Source: Bacteroidaceae bacterium
GTDB taxonomy: Bacteria; Bacteroidota; Bacteroidia; Bacteroidales; Bacteroidaceae
Length of the DNA: 64,000 nucleotides
Direction of reading: 5' to 3'
Assembly: GCA_017470425.1 (NCBI GenBank)
Contig: JAFUYT010000032.1
Location: 62,001-126,000 of the forward strand
Shown: positions 15,901 to 25,912 of the stretch, piece by piece
Position numbering within the stretch: the first letter of the stretch is position 1
Layout of the letters: each line of letters begins with the position of its first letter
Notes under the pieces: model-generated
Database searches by the model: none
What the model was told of the DNA's origin: nothing
What the model saw: only the letters and a program-made list of their open reading frames with translations
Program-made: the position numbers and the translations under genes

Positions 15901-17449
15901 TATTGTTTTGGAAACCAATATTTGTTGCTGTCTCTCCTTTAACAAATGTACATGTCCATCCGTCAATGTTGCTGCTCTCGAAGTCTGTGTTCTCCAAATA
16001 AATTCTTGTGATGTCGAAGTATTTGCCACTATTGACAGCTACGGAATTAAGGAATGTGGAAGCCGCATCTTTTAGCGTAGCAATAGCGACTTTTTCAGAG
16101 TCCACGGTTGTTGCAGCCTCGATGGCGGCATCTGCTGCTGCCACATCCACTGTCGCAGAACCTGTAAAGATGGTCGCATCGTCATCAAGAGCTATTACAT
16201 AAGGACGAATCGCATAATACTTAGCATAAAGAGCGGAAAGGCTGCTCACTTGTTCTTTTGCTGTACCCAAAGCGTCATCTACGGCTTTTGTAGCTGCTGC
16301 ATATTCTGCAATTGTCGAATAGTCTGTATTCTTTGCAGAAACTACACTTTGAAGATTGCTCTTCACAGCAGCAGGAACGCCTGTAATTGTAGCAGCATAA
16401 GCAGTAGCTGCGTCAACCGCACTCTTCAAAGTTGCCTTAGAAACGGTGAAGCTTGCATCTGTCGCACCATAGTATTTCAATACAAAGTTGTCGAAGATAC
16501 ACCATAATGCTGTGTTTGCTTCATTTCGGGCACCAACCGTCAGTTTCCCGCCTGAAACAATCACTTTCAATTCATCCACCGTGTAAGAGCCTGCCGTGAA
16601 AGAACTTGACGCATCGCTCATATTGCCTTCCGACCCAGATTTTACGGGGAAGGTTTTCTGCGACGAATTCGGATATTGAATAAAGAAATAAGGCAGGTTG
16701 GTTGCATCGCTGCCATCTTGGCGATAGAAACCTTGCGCAGTAAGGCCATATACACCATCGGGAACTGTCAAGGCACTTGTCTGTGACAGATAGAATGTGC
16801 TATGATAGGATTCTGCACAGTTGTTCGTGTTGTTACCTCCGGAAAGATTCTTGTTGCTGGCTTCCATTGTCCAAGAAGCTGCCACACGCTGGTCGTTACG
16901 TCCGAAGTTTGCACCTGAAAGAAGGAATGTAGCATTGATCGGATTTTCTGCTGTAGCATTTGCCAATGCTGCAATGCGGTCTGCCTTTGTTACCAATTTC
17001 CAGTAGGTGGAAGTGGTGCGACCAGCAGGGTCACCGACCATTTCAACATCATCCAAGGTCGCATTTGCCATGATATATTGGCCGTTGAAGATGATTTGAT
17101 AGACATTTGTTTCACCATCTACGGCACGGAAGGTCCAGTTTGTTGCTGTGCCATCACACCATGTGGATGAGTTGAGGTAATGCTCATTCTCGCCATTGCT
17201 GATTTGGGTCTCAATGGTATATACCCCATCACTTATTCGTGCTAATGTGACATCAAATTCTGACGTGGTTGTCAGGTAAGCATTGGTTCCCCAACCAGCA
17301 TTTGGATCACCAACATTCAGGAACTTGTCAGCACCCACATTATACAGGTAAAACGTACCTGCTGCAACGGCATTACCTGTCCACGTCTGTGCCCACGCTC
17401 CAGCCGCGCACAATAATGCCACGGCCATTGATAGTAGTTTTCGTTTCAT
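12974..17449 (-). CDS. Giant secreted multi-module surface protein, paralogue A
   Basis: A 1491-residue protein with signal peptide MKRKLLSMAVALLCAAGAWAQ (cleavage near 20). A first domain (about 25-150, TFYLYNVGADKFLNVG) resembles beta-trefoil-like openings of Bacteroidales surface proteins. Repeated beta-sandwich modules come next (closing motifs CIFDNFVLKYYG, ICADNFVVKFYG, IFRDFKIKFFG), separated by Ala-rich helical spacers. The tail ends IYNLAGQRMSKAQRGVN with a basic end, like paralogue B and like type IX sorting tails. It is read from a -7 box at 17722 through an unusually long leader. Probable cell-surface glycan-binding or scaffold protein; no enzyme domain seen. Confidence 0.8.
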   Translation of the reverse strand: MKRKLLSMAVALLCAAGAWAQTWTGNAVAAGTFYLYNVGADKFLNVGDPNAGWGTNAYLTTTSEFDVTLARISDGVYTIETQISNGENEHYLNSSTWCDGTATNWTFRAVDGETNVYQIIFNGQYIMANATLDDVEMVGDPAGRTTSTYWKLVTKADRIAALANATAENPINATFLLSGANFGRNDQRVAASWTMEASNKNLSGGNNTNNCAESYHSTFYLSQTSALTVPDGVYGLTAQGFYRQDGSDATNLPYFFIQYPNSSQKTFPVKSGSEGNMSDASSSFTAGSYTVDELKVIVSGGKLTVGARNEANTALWCIFDNFVLKYYGATDASFTVSKATLKSAVDAATAYAATITGVPAAVKSNLQSVVSAKNTDYSTIAEYAAATKAVDDALGTAKEQVSSLSALYAKYYAIRPYVIALDDDATIFTGSATVDVAAADAAIEAATTVDSEKVAIATLKDAASTFLNSVAVNSGKYFDITRIYLENTDFESSNIDGWTCTFVKGETATNIGFQNNNKYKDEDENVKISNFIEAWRSGNTALGDGQLYQIVSGLPEGKYVLEADAIAVNQGNASAETTGALLYITASGVDYTAALSTGNGVSKHFDTEFLSPGDVDVTFGLKTVSTTANWICADNFVVKFYGIDLSPYAPLLATAVSNTRTEAELSDLPTAVKSALTALASEKESAEYTKSKQYTDAINALNDAIANAEAIRVVYNRFMDVKTNVLALKSQTTKFTDREGDSSFSTLDSDVAAAEVSLNAATTIESVNAAITELRTAGSTFAGNISLIKGQYLDLTDAMLYNASMRNSGDLTLWTIATNTNPSYPKYANNCSEFYQANFDFYQIAPELPSGNYNIEVSAFHRAGTYNTYLYANSETVQVLPISNGENNTAQAEASFNAGLYLNSIKITLDEPTDVRIGFKNEDTATDKWTIFRDFKIKFFGDDALAVYREEYENALEAATDALSDATYTNVAGTDRSNLSTAVTTTYPTSVVETEESQEKFETATSNLTSLTTTFKNGVASWNTYANSRAGVTTAKAEADLLATSIYTGAGITSPNTAAEAASKATTDEPAIRVATADYVATNYIYSLTSKIGDFSTWTPTATVNGNAATAQTLSSEHWSNTTRTYYEQASAGWDSDAWTVQYQKIANNLPAGNYVLKLAARGSAGITGSIASSATANTVGLPTAFNNTRGITTSGDASWSDSDTFRKSAGASTEDNKGAGWQWRFLPFTVSEAGDVTLTISAAAAQKYQWVSLADAELLSDEDKTTKTTLDEASNMADEISDNDGELATVTWKRTIKAGYNTVVVPFDLTAVQVQSIFGAGSVVYGYSENSADVNSADLTFTTISSGAITANVPVLVKATVASTQKVIEGVSIEAPTSAVAVTGTNFDYVGVYDNTTFANGDYFMATQGGIQKIFESDGTDSAKPFRAYFQKKTVAPVKANLIIDGLTTNISEINSHVAEESIIYNLAGQRMSKAQRGVNIVNGKKVIIK

Positions 17450-17729
17450 TTGTTGTTAGTTATTTGTTAGTATTGATGTTAACCTCGGTTCAGTCAATGG
17501 GAGCCGGTGCTAACTTAACGCCATAAGAAAAGCGCAGACCCACCATATCTCTGCCAGGCCTACCACAGCCACATACACTTATGGGAAAGTCCACGCTCAA
17601 AGCGTGTGTTCCAATAGTGTATGTCATTGCTCGTAAATAACTCTTTTCGAGGTGGTAGTTCGGCAGAGAATTTGAGCAAATAAAACGAGTGCAAGGTGCC
17701 CAGTATGGGCAAAATGCGGGGCAAAAGTA
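17450..17729 (-). promoter_or_regulatory. Promoter and ~265-nt leader of paralogue A
   Basis: Minus-strand TACTTTTG at 17722-17729 fits TAnnTTTG and puts transcription start near 17715, leaving about 265 nt before the ATG. That is long for this genome, where several genes seem almost leaderless. The leader holds a small hairpin (CACGCT, CAA, AGCGTG, 17592-17606). It also has an open 45-codon frame (17490-17627, MTYTIGTHALSVDF start, ending LAPAPID) with CGCG in the middle. It could be a structured regulatory RNA or a leader peptide; I cannot name a known family. Nothing else is seen between 17450 and 17792. Confidence 0.45.
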
Positions 17730-17792
17730 TGGATTATCTATGAAAGCGCAAAGGAAATTCGGTACTTTTTCGTTTTCTGCCGCAAAAATCAC

Positions 17793-17800
17793 TACCTTTG
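17793..17800 (+). promoter_or_regulatory. Bacteroidota -7 box for thyA-folA
   Basis: TACCTTTG, full match to TAnnTTTG, 21 nt before the thyA ATG. Confidence 0.65.
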
Positions 17801-17821
17801 CGCCCGAAATCCTATCATCCG

Positions 17822-18616
17822 ATGAGACAGTATCTTGATTTGCTACAGCGCATCCTCGACGAGGGAGCGGTGAAGACGGATCGCACGGGGACGGGCACGA
17901 AGAGTGTGTTCGGGCACCAGATGCGGTTCCACATGGCCGACGGCTTCCCGCTGCTGACCACGAAGAAGCTGCACCTGCGCAGCATCATCCACGAACTGCT
18001 GTGGTTCCTGCGCGGCGACACGAACATCCAGTACCTGCACGACAACCGCGTGACCATCTGGGACGAGTGGGCCGACGAGAACGGCGACCTCGGACCGGTC
18101 TATGGGCATCAGTGGCGCTCGTGGCCTGACTACGACGGCGGCACGATCGACCAGATCGCGAACGTGATCGAGATGATCAAGCATCACCCCGACTCGCGAC
18201 GGATGCTGGTGTCGGCATGGAACGTGGCGGAGGTGGATCAGATGGCGCTTCCGCCCTGCCACTGTCTGTTCCAGTTCTATGTGGCCGACGGGCGGCTGAG
18301 CCTGCAGCTCTACCAGCGGTCGGCAGACACGTTTCTGGGCGTGCCGTTCAACATCGCGAGCTACGCGCTGCTGCTGCAGATGATGGCGCAGGTGACGGGG
18401 CTCGAAGCGGGTGATTTCGTTCACACCACGGGCGACACGCATCTCTACCTGAACCATATCGAACAGGCGCAGCTGCAGCTGACGCGTGAGCCGCGACCTC
18501 TGCCCCGCATGGTGCTGAACCCCGACGTGAAGGATCTCTTTGCCTTCCGCTACGAGGACTTCCAGTTGGAGGGCTATGACCCGCATCCACATATTAAAGC
18601 GGAGGTGGCGGTATGA
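17822..18616 (+). CDS. thyA: Thymidylate synthase
   Basis: Methylates dUMP to dTMP using methylenetetrahydrofolate, leaving dihydrofolate. At 264 residues it is the same length as the E. coli enzyme. The nucleophile Cys146 sits in [10 protein letters not shown], and the phosphate-binding RTGTGTKS loop (21-28) and the DTHLYLNH region are intact. The start is the ATG at 17822 (MRQYLDLL); the longer frame from 17798 adds eight unlikely residues on the promoter. Its stop overlaps the folA start (ATGA), so the two are translationally coupled. This fits their metabolism, since FolA recycles the dihydrofolate made here. Confidence 0.98.
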   Translation: MRQYLDLLQRILDEGAVKTDRTGTGTKSVFGHQMRFHMADGFPLLTTKKLHLRSIIHELLWFLRGDTNIQYLHDNRVTIWDEWADENGDLGPVYGHQWRSWPDYDGGTIDQIANVIEMIKHHPDSRRMLVSAWNVAEVDQMALPPCHCLFQFYVADGRLSLQLYQRSADTFLGVPFNIASYALLLQMMAQVTGLEAGDFVHTTGDTHLYLNHIEQAQLQLTREPRPLPRMVLNPDVKDLFAFRYEDFQLEGYDPHPHIKAEVAV

Positions 18617-19104
18617 TTTCCATGATAGCAGCTGTGGCACGGAACGGTGCCATAGGATTCGAGAACAAGTTATTATATTGGCTGCCGAACGACTTGAAGC
18701 GGTTCAAGGCGCTGACGACGGGGCACACCATCGTGATGGGGCGCCGGACGTTTGAGTCGCTGCCGAAGGGGGCGCTGCCGAACCGGCGGAACGTGGTGCT
18801 GACGCGCAACACGTCCTTTGCGGCAGAGAACACCGAGGTGTTCCCCTCGCTCGAAGCGGCGCTGGCGAGCTGCCTGCCCGACGAGGAGGTGTTCGTCATC
18901 GGAGGCGCCAGCGTCTATGCCGAGGCGTTGCCGGTGGCTGACCGGCTCTGCCTGACGCTCGTGGAGGACACCCCCGCCCGCGCCGATGCCTTCTTCCCCT
19001 GGCTGAACCCTGCGGAGTGGCGCGTGGAGCACGAGGAGCACCACGGCACCGACGACCGCCACGCCTTCCCCTATACCTTTATAGATTACGTGCGCGCGCG
19101 ATAG
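18613..19104 (+). CDS. folA: Dihydrofolate reductase
   Basis: A 163-residue NADPH-dependent reductase restoring tetrahydrofolate. Typical segments are present: [20 protein letters not shown] at the start with the folate-site tryptophan region ([11 protein letters not shown]), [14 protein letters not shown] for NADPH binding, and [14 protein letters not shown]. The ATG overlaps the thyA stop by 4 nt. A 13-bp hairpin terminator follows at 19129. Confidence 0.97.
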   Translation: MISMIAAVARNGAIGFENKLLYWLPNDLKRFKALTTGHTIVMGRRTFESLPKGALPNRRNVVLTRNTSFAAENTEVFPSLEAALASCLPDEEVFVIGGASVYAEALPVADRLCLTLVEDTPARADAFFPWLNPAEWRVEHEEHHGTDDRHAFPYTFIDYVRAR

Positions 19105-19128
19105 AGCACGGTGTTGGATAAAACAGAA

Positions 19129-19163
19129 ACGAGGCTGTGTCAAAATGAAAGACACAGCCTCGT
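19129..19163. terminator. Bidirectional terminator between folA and the V-ATPase operon
   Basis: ACGAGGCTGTGTC (19129-19141) pairs perfectly with GACACAGCCTCGT (19151-19163) around a 9-nt A-rich loop. The two convergent operons end on either side, so one hairpin can serve both. Confidence 0.8.
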
Positions 19164-19204
19164 GGCTTCTTCAGTGAAGGTTGTTGTTTGCTTCGCTGCG
19201 TGAC

Positions 19205-21562
<2,358 letters not shown>

Positions 21563-21566
<4 letters not shown>

Positions 21567-22219
21567 GCGTTACCTCCTTTCTGGGTTCCGACGGGGAAAC
21601 CGTCGGAGGCGAGGGGTTCTTCCTCTGTGGCCTTGCGCTTTTCCTGCAGGGACTTGAGGATCTTCTGGGATGACTTGGAGAGGTTCTCTTCGTCCTCCAT
21701 GAATCGCTTGATCTTGCGCACCGCTTCCTGGAATCCCGGGATCTGAACCTTCTCGAAGAGGTTCACCTTCTGGGTGGTCTTGCGGCGGGCATGGTCGAGC
21801 AGGTCTTGCTTGGCGACGGCGAACTCGCGCTCGACGGCTGTCTTGGCGAGGCCATGAAGGAGGTTGATGCCGTCGAAGTACCATTTGGGGGCACTGAAGA
21901 TGCCGAAGGGCCGTGCCTCGAGACGGATGTTCTTAAGAATCGGAACGCGCACGCCCGCGATCTTCCTGACGTCCATCTCCACGTCCTTGAGCTCCACCAG
22001 CGAGGCATCGAACTCGCCCCAGAGTGCGTACATGCGCTCGTAGCCGGCGATTTGCTCTTGCAGCTTCGCCTCTAACGCGGCCACCTCCTCCTTGCAGCGC
22101 GTCACCTCGAGGCGCAGCGCGGTCTCCTTGTTCTTGATGATAGGCAAGGTGCGCTGTCGCATCTTCAGCTGTTTCTCGATCTGCTGGAGCGATGTCTTGT
22201 TGTATTGAAACTTAATCAT
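21563..22219 (-). CDS. atpD: V-type ATPase subunit D (central stalk)
   Basis: A 218-residue long antiparallel coiled-coil shaft that turns inside the A3B3 head. The N-terminal coil starts FQYNKTSLQQIEKQL and the C-terminal coil ends near LKSLQEKRKA. The last 20 or so residues (TEEEPLASDGFPVGTQKGG) do not belong to the coil and are written partly by a hairpin repeat at 21588-21606, suggesting a repeat-derived tail. The stop overlaps the atpI ATG. The start codon lies at the edge of an AT-rich element. Confidence 0.93.
21588..21606. repeat. In-frame hairpin in the atpD tail
   Basis: CCGACGG, loop GGAAA, CCGTCGG. In reverse complement it reads stem-GGTTTCCCC-stem, like the argB hairpin at 54924 (stem-GGTTTGTCC-stem), hinting at a second small palindrome family within coding ends. 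Confidence 0.5.
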
Positions 22220-22321
22220 AAATCATAATTCTTAATTCATAATTCATAATTGGCTGTGCTATAATGCCCAAACGCCGGAACGGCGTAATAATTATGAATT
22301 ATGAATTGTGCATTATGCATT
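22214..22321. repeat. AT-rich inverted-repeat element between atpD and atpB
   Basis: The left part has ATTCATAATT copies and the right part AATTATGAATT copies, so the ends are inverted. The core holds a short hairpin ACGCCG-GAA-CGGCGT (22271-22285). The element fills the whole spacer: its right edge supplies the TAA of atpB and its left edge reaches the atpD ATG. Confidence 0.75.
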
Positions 22322-23642
22322 AAACCCAATAGATGTCGGTGAATTCCTTCTTGATGTTAACCTCTTCGAGGCTGAAGTTTTCGCGGAAGAGCTGCCAGGT
22401 GACATCGAGCATCTCGGTGGTGTCCTTGTTGACATCGATGGCGAGGATGGCGGTTGCGTAGTCCTTCGCAAATTTCAGACAGCGGTTGTCGTAGTCGGTG
22501 AGGTCGAAACCGTTCTCGAGCTTGGTCTTGGCGTTGGCCGCGTCGGAGTACAGGCGGATGGCGGCGTTCATGACCTGCGAGTGGTCCTTGCGGGTCTTCT
22601 TTCCAGCCACGAGCTGCTTCAGACGGGACAGCGAACGGAAGGGATCGACGATGACCTTACCCACGTCGGAGTCGCGGCGGAGGTAGAGCTGACCCTCGGT
22701 GATGTAACCTGTGTTGTCAGGTACGGCGTGGGTGATGTCGCCGCCGGAGAGGGTGGTCACGGCGATGATGGTGATGCTGCCGCCACCGGCCTCCTCGGGG
22801 AACTGTACTGCCTTCTCGTAGATCTTCGCCAGGTCGGAGTAGAGGGAACCGGGCATGGAGTCCTTGGAGGGGATCTGGTCCATGCGGTTGGAGACGATGG
22901 CGAGGGAGTCGGCGTAGGAGGTCATGTCGGTGAGCAGGACGAGCACGGTCTCATGCTTCTCCACGGCGAAGTACTCGGCAGCTGTCAGTGCCATGTCGGG
23001 GACGAGCAGGCGCTCCACGGCGGGGTCCTCGGTGGTGTTCATGAATGAGATGATGCGGTCGAGGGCGCCGGCGTTGGAGAAGGTGTTCTTGAAGAAGTAG
23101 TAGTCGTCGTTGGTCATACCCATGCCACCGAGGATGATCTTATCGACCTTGGCGCGCAGGGCTACCATAGCCATGACCTCGTTGAAGGGCTGGTCGGGGT
23201 CGGCGAAGAAAGGAATCTTCTGACCGGAGACGAGGGTGTTGTTCAGGTCGATACCGGCGATACCCGTTGCGATGAGCTCGCTGGGCTGCTTGCGGCGCAC
23301 GGGGTTCACGCTGGGTCCGCCGATCTCCACTTCCTTGCCTTCGATGGCTGGTCCGCCGTCGATAGGCTGTCCGTAGGCGTTGAAGAAGCGGCCGGCGAGC
23401 TGCTCGCTGACTTTCAGCGTAGGCGCCTTGCCGAGGAAGACGACTTCGGCGTTGGTGGGGATGCCACCCGTGCCTTCGAACACCTGGAGCGTCACGTCGT
23501 CGCCATTGATTTTCACCACCTGGGCCAACTTGCCGTTGATGGTGGCCAGCTCGTCGTAGCCCACGCCCGTCGCTTTCAGCGAGCAGGTGGCTTTCGTGAT
23601 CTGGCTGATCTTAGTATAGATTTTTTGAAATGCAGTAGCCAT
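22320..23642 (-). CDS. atpB: V-type ATPase subunit B
   Basis: A 440-residue non-catalytic head subunit of the V1 sector, alternating with A. The start is the ATG of MATAFQKIY (23642); an in-frame TTG three codons earlier is unlikely. The nucleotide site lacks a Walker A lysine motif, as expected for B, and the GQKIPFFADPDQPFNE and VLVLLTDMTSYADSLA segments are typical. Both flanking spacers are AT-rich repeat elements, and the upstream one contains a TACCTTTG box that could give atpB-D-I-K an extra promoter. Confidence 0.97.
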   Translation of the reverse strand: MATAFQKIYTKISQITKATCSLKATGVGYDELATINGKLAQVVKINGDDVTLQVFEGTGGIPTNAEVVFLGKAPTLKVSEQLAGRFFNAYGQPIDGGPAIEGKEVEIGGPSVNPVRRKQPSELIATGIAGIDLNNTLVSGQKIPFFADPDQPFNEVMAMVALRAKVDKIILGGMGMTNDDYYFFKNTFSNAGALDRIISFMNTTEDPAVERLLVPDMALTAAEYFAVEKHETVLVLLTDMTSYADSLAIVSNRMDQIPSKDSMPGSLYSDLAKIYEKAVQFPEEAGGGSITIIAVTTLSGGDITHAVPDNTGYITEGQLYLRRDSDVGKVIVDPFRSLSRLKQLVAGKKTRKDHSQVMNAAIRLYSDAANAKTKLENGFDLTDYDNRCLKFAKDYATAILAIDVNKDTTEMLDVTWQLFRENFSLEEVNIKKEFTDIYWV

Positions 23643-23745
23643 ATTATTCAATTCATAATTTTTAATTCATAAATCATAATTATACTCTCAAAGGTAATTC
23701 ATATTCATCCTGCCAATTGTGCATTATGAATTATGAATTATGAAT
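23643..23745. repeat. AT-rich inverted-repeat element between atpB and atpA, with internal -7 box
   Basis: ATTCATAATT copies on the left face AATTATGAATT copies on the right. It writes the last two codons (Asn-Ser) and the TAA stop of atpA. Minus-strand TACCTTTG at 23689-23696 fits TAnnTTTG and could be an internal promoter carried by the element. Confidence 0.75.
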
Positions 23746-25480
23746 TGAGCAAGTCTCGGACTTGCTTTTTATAGTCATAGTACTGTTCGCTCTGGTAGGG
23801 CGAGTAGTTCATCTGCTTGCAGAGGTTGATGAGCTTGCGGAAGTATTCGGTGGCGTCCTCGAAGCGGTCGAAGTGGAAGTCATGCTGACAGATCTCGGTG
23901 ACGAGGTCAAGGATCTCCTCCTGACGGGTCAGCGGCGTGACGGCATCGACCTCATCGAAGGCATCCTGCTGGAGGATGACGTAGTCGATGATCTCGGACT
24001 TCCAGAAGGTCACGTGGTAATCTACGGGTACGCCGTCGTCGCCGAGGATGTTGATCTGCTCGGCAATCTCCTTACCGCGGAGCATACGGGTCTTCAGGTC
24101 GAGGACTTTCGGGATCCACTCCTCGTTGATGTGCTCCTTGATGTATGCAGCGAACTCAGGATACTCGAGGTACTTGGAGTAGGAGTCGATGGGGTTCACG
24201 GCGGGGTAGCGCTTCTTGTCGGCACGCTCCTGCTCCAGACCGTAGAAGCAGCGGGCCACCTTCTTGGTGCTCTCCGTGACGGGTTCCTTCAGGTTACCAC
24301 CGGCGGGCGACACCGTTCCGAGGAAGGTGATGGAACCGGTCTCGCCGTTGTTCAGATAGACGTAGCCGGCGCGGCCGTAGAAGTTGGAGATAAGGGCGGA
24401 GAGGTCCATCGGGAACGCATCGGGGCCAGGGAGCTCCTCCATGCGGTTGGACATCTCGCGCAGCGCCTGTGCCCAGCGGCTGGTGGAGTCTGCCATGAGC
24501 AGCACGCGCAGGCCCATCGAGCGGTAGTACTCGGCCATTGTCATGGCGGTATAGACCGAAGCCTCACGGGCGGCGACAGGCATGTTAGACGTGTTGGCGA
24601 TGATGATGGTGCGCTCCATCAGCTTGCGGCCCGTGTGGGGATCGACGAGCTCGGGGAATTCGGTGAAGATCTCCACGACCTCATTGGCGCGCTCACCGCA
24701 AGCGGCGATGATCACGATGTCGGCCTCGGCCTGCTTGGAGATGGCGTGCTGGAGCACCGTCTTACCCGTGCCGAAGGGGCCGGGGATGAAGCCCGTGCCG
24801 CCCTCCACGATGGGGTTGAAGGTGTCGATGGTGCGGACGCCTGTCTCCAGGAGCTTGAAGGGACGTGGCTTCTCGCGATAGTTCGTCATGGCGAACTTCA
24901 CGGGCCAGTGCTGGATCATGTTCACGTCGAGATCCGTGCCGTCTTCGAGGGTGAGGGTGGCGATGGTGTCCACGACCTTGTACTTGCCGGCGGGGGCGAT
25001 CTTCTTGACCGTGGCGGTGCCCTCCATCTGGAAGGGAGCCATGATCTTCAAGGGTTGGCTGTTCTCCTCGACCTTGCCGAGCCATGCGCTGGCCTCGACC
25101 TTGTCGCCGACCTTGGCGAGGGGCTCGAAGTCCCAGAGACGCTCGCGGTCGAGCGGGTCGGTATATTGTCCGCGACGGAGGAAGACACCCTCCATCTTGT
25201 CGAGGTCGTTCTGCAGACCGTCGAAGTTCTTACTGAGCATACCAGGGGCGAGCTGCACCTCCAGCTGGTGACCCGTGAACTCGGCGGTGGCGCCGACCTT
25301 CAGGCCGCGGGTGCTCTCGAACACCTGCACATAGACGTCCTGTCCGATGACCTTGATGACCTCGCTCATGAGGCGGTCACCGCCTGTCTCGATGTAGCAG
25401 ATTTCACCCTGCCGGACCGGACCATCTACTCGGAGCGTTACCATATTGGAGATAACGCCGCTTACTGTTCCTTTAGTCAT
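23738..25480 (-). CDS. atpA: V-type ATPase catalytic subunit A
   Basis: A 580-residue ATP-hydrolysing (or synthesising) head subunit. Walker A is GPFGTGKT (234-241, Lys240); the non-homologous insert typical of A subunits covers about 110-190. The DSTSRWAQALREMSNRMEE segment of Walker B and sensor is intact. The frame ends in Asn-Ser-stop written by an AT-rich element. A foreign four-helix-bundle gene separates it from the upstream DUF2764 gene. Confidence 0.98.
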   Translation of the reverse strand: MTKGTVSGVISNMVTLRVDGPVRQGEICYIETGGDRLMSEVIKVIGQDVYVQVFESTRGLKVGATAEFTGHQLEVQLAPGMLSKNFDGLQNDLDKMEGVFLRRGQYTDPLDRERLWDFEPLAKVGDKVEASAWLGKVEENSQPLKIMAPFQMEGTATVKKIAPAGKYKVVDTIATLTLEDGTDLDVNMIQHWPVKFAMTNYREKPRPFKLLETGVRTIDTFNPIVEGGTGFIPGPFGTGKTVLQHAISKQAEADIVIIAACGERANEVVEIFTEFPELVDPHTGRKLMERTIIIANTSNMPVAAREASVYTAMTMAEYYRSMGLRVLLMADSTSRWAQALREMSNRMEELPGPDAFPMDLSALISNFYGRAGYVYLNNGETGSITFLGTVSPAGGNLKEPVTESTKKVARCFYGLEQERADKKRYPAVNPIDSYSKYLEYPEFAAYIKEHINEEWIPKVLDLKTRMLRGKEIAEQINILGDDGVPVDYHVTFWKSEIIDYVILQQDAFDEVDAVTPLTRQEEILDLVTEICQHDFHFDRFEDATEYFRKLINLCKQMNYSPYQSEQYYDYKKQVRDLLNS

Positions 25481-25912
25481 ATTTTTGATAATTCATAATT
25501 ATAAATTCATAATGCATAATTAAGCTGTTGTCGGGTTGAACGTCGATTTCACGATGCTGGTTAACAGCTTAATCAATTCTCTACAGTCGGCCAAGAGGCT
25601 ATCCCCTTGTTCCCATGATATGTATTCTGTTTCTTGTAGTAACTCTATCCAATATTCGCTTTCACTGGCTTCTTTGAGGGCGGTGTTCATTTTTGAGCCA
25701 AAATCAGGACGTGTCTGACCACGAATGGCTTCTTTCACGTTTGCACCTATACTTGTGCCACTGCGCAGCAACTGCCGGGACAGATCTTCAGCAAGAAGGT
25801 ACTTTCTTAGGCGAACACATCTAATGGCAAACGCTTTGCTCTTCACAACGATAATATTGCCATCTGCTGGCTTCATAATTATGAATTGTGAATTATGATT
25901 TATGAATTACTT
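25481..25912. mobile_element. AT-rich cassette carrying a four-helix-bundle gene inside the V-ATPase operon
   Basis: Left edge 25489-25523 (ATTCATAATT orientation) and right edge 25873-25909 (AATTATGAATT orientation) are inverted relatives of the elements at 22214, 23643 and 62014. Between them lies one lower-GC gene. The right edge provides the ATG of that gene and the TAA of the upstream DUF2764 gene. Boundaries are approximate. It looks like a loaded version of the empty elements. Confidence 0.65.
25520..25876 (-). CDS. Four-helix-bundle protein (23S intervening-sequence family)
   Basis: A 118-residue protein of the TIGR02436/S23-type family, recognisable from IVVKSKAFAIRCVRL, the LLRSGTSIGANVKEA segment with its Gly-rich turn, and SEYWIELLQET. 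These proteins form pentameric bundles. Their role is unknown; they were first noticed in 23S rRNA intervening sequences. It has nothing to do with ATPases, has lower GC than its neighbours, is flanked by inverted AT-rich ends and sits between atpA and the DUF2764 gene, so I read it as an insertion. The ATG lies in the repeat edge. Confidence 0.85.
   Translation of the reverse strand: MKPADGNIIVVKSKAFAIRCVRLRKYLLAEDLSRQLLRSGTSIGANVKEAIRGQTRPDFGSKMNTALKEASESEYWIELLQETEYISWEQGDSLLADCRELIKLLTSIVKSTFNPTTA

Noticed and set aside
17490-17792. 100-residue gene upstream of surface paralogue A
   Set aside because: The frame spans the promoter box; only the last 45 codons could be in the mRNA. It is kept as a leader observation, not as a CDS.
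23762-25498. 578-residue open frame opposite atpA, and similar long frames opposite fumarase, porE-like, cysS and atpI
   Set aside because: Long antisense frames are expected in GC-rich genes with strong codon bias; none shows a known motif or its own promoter.
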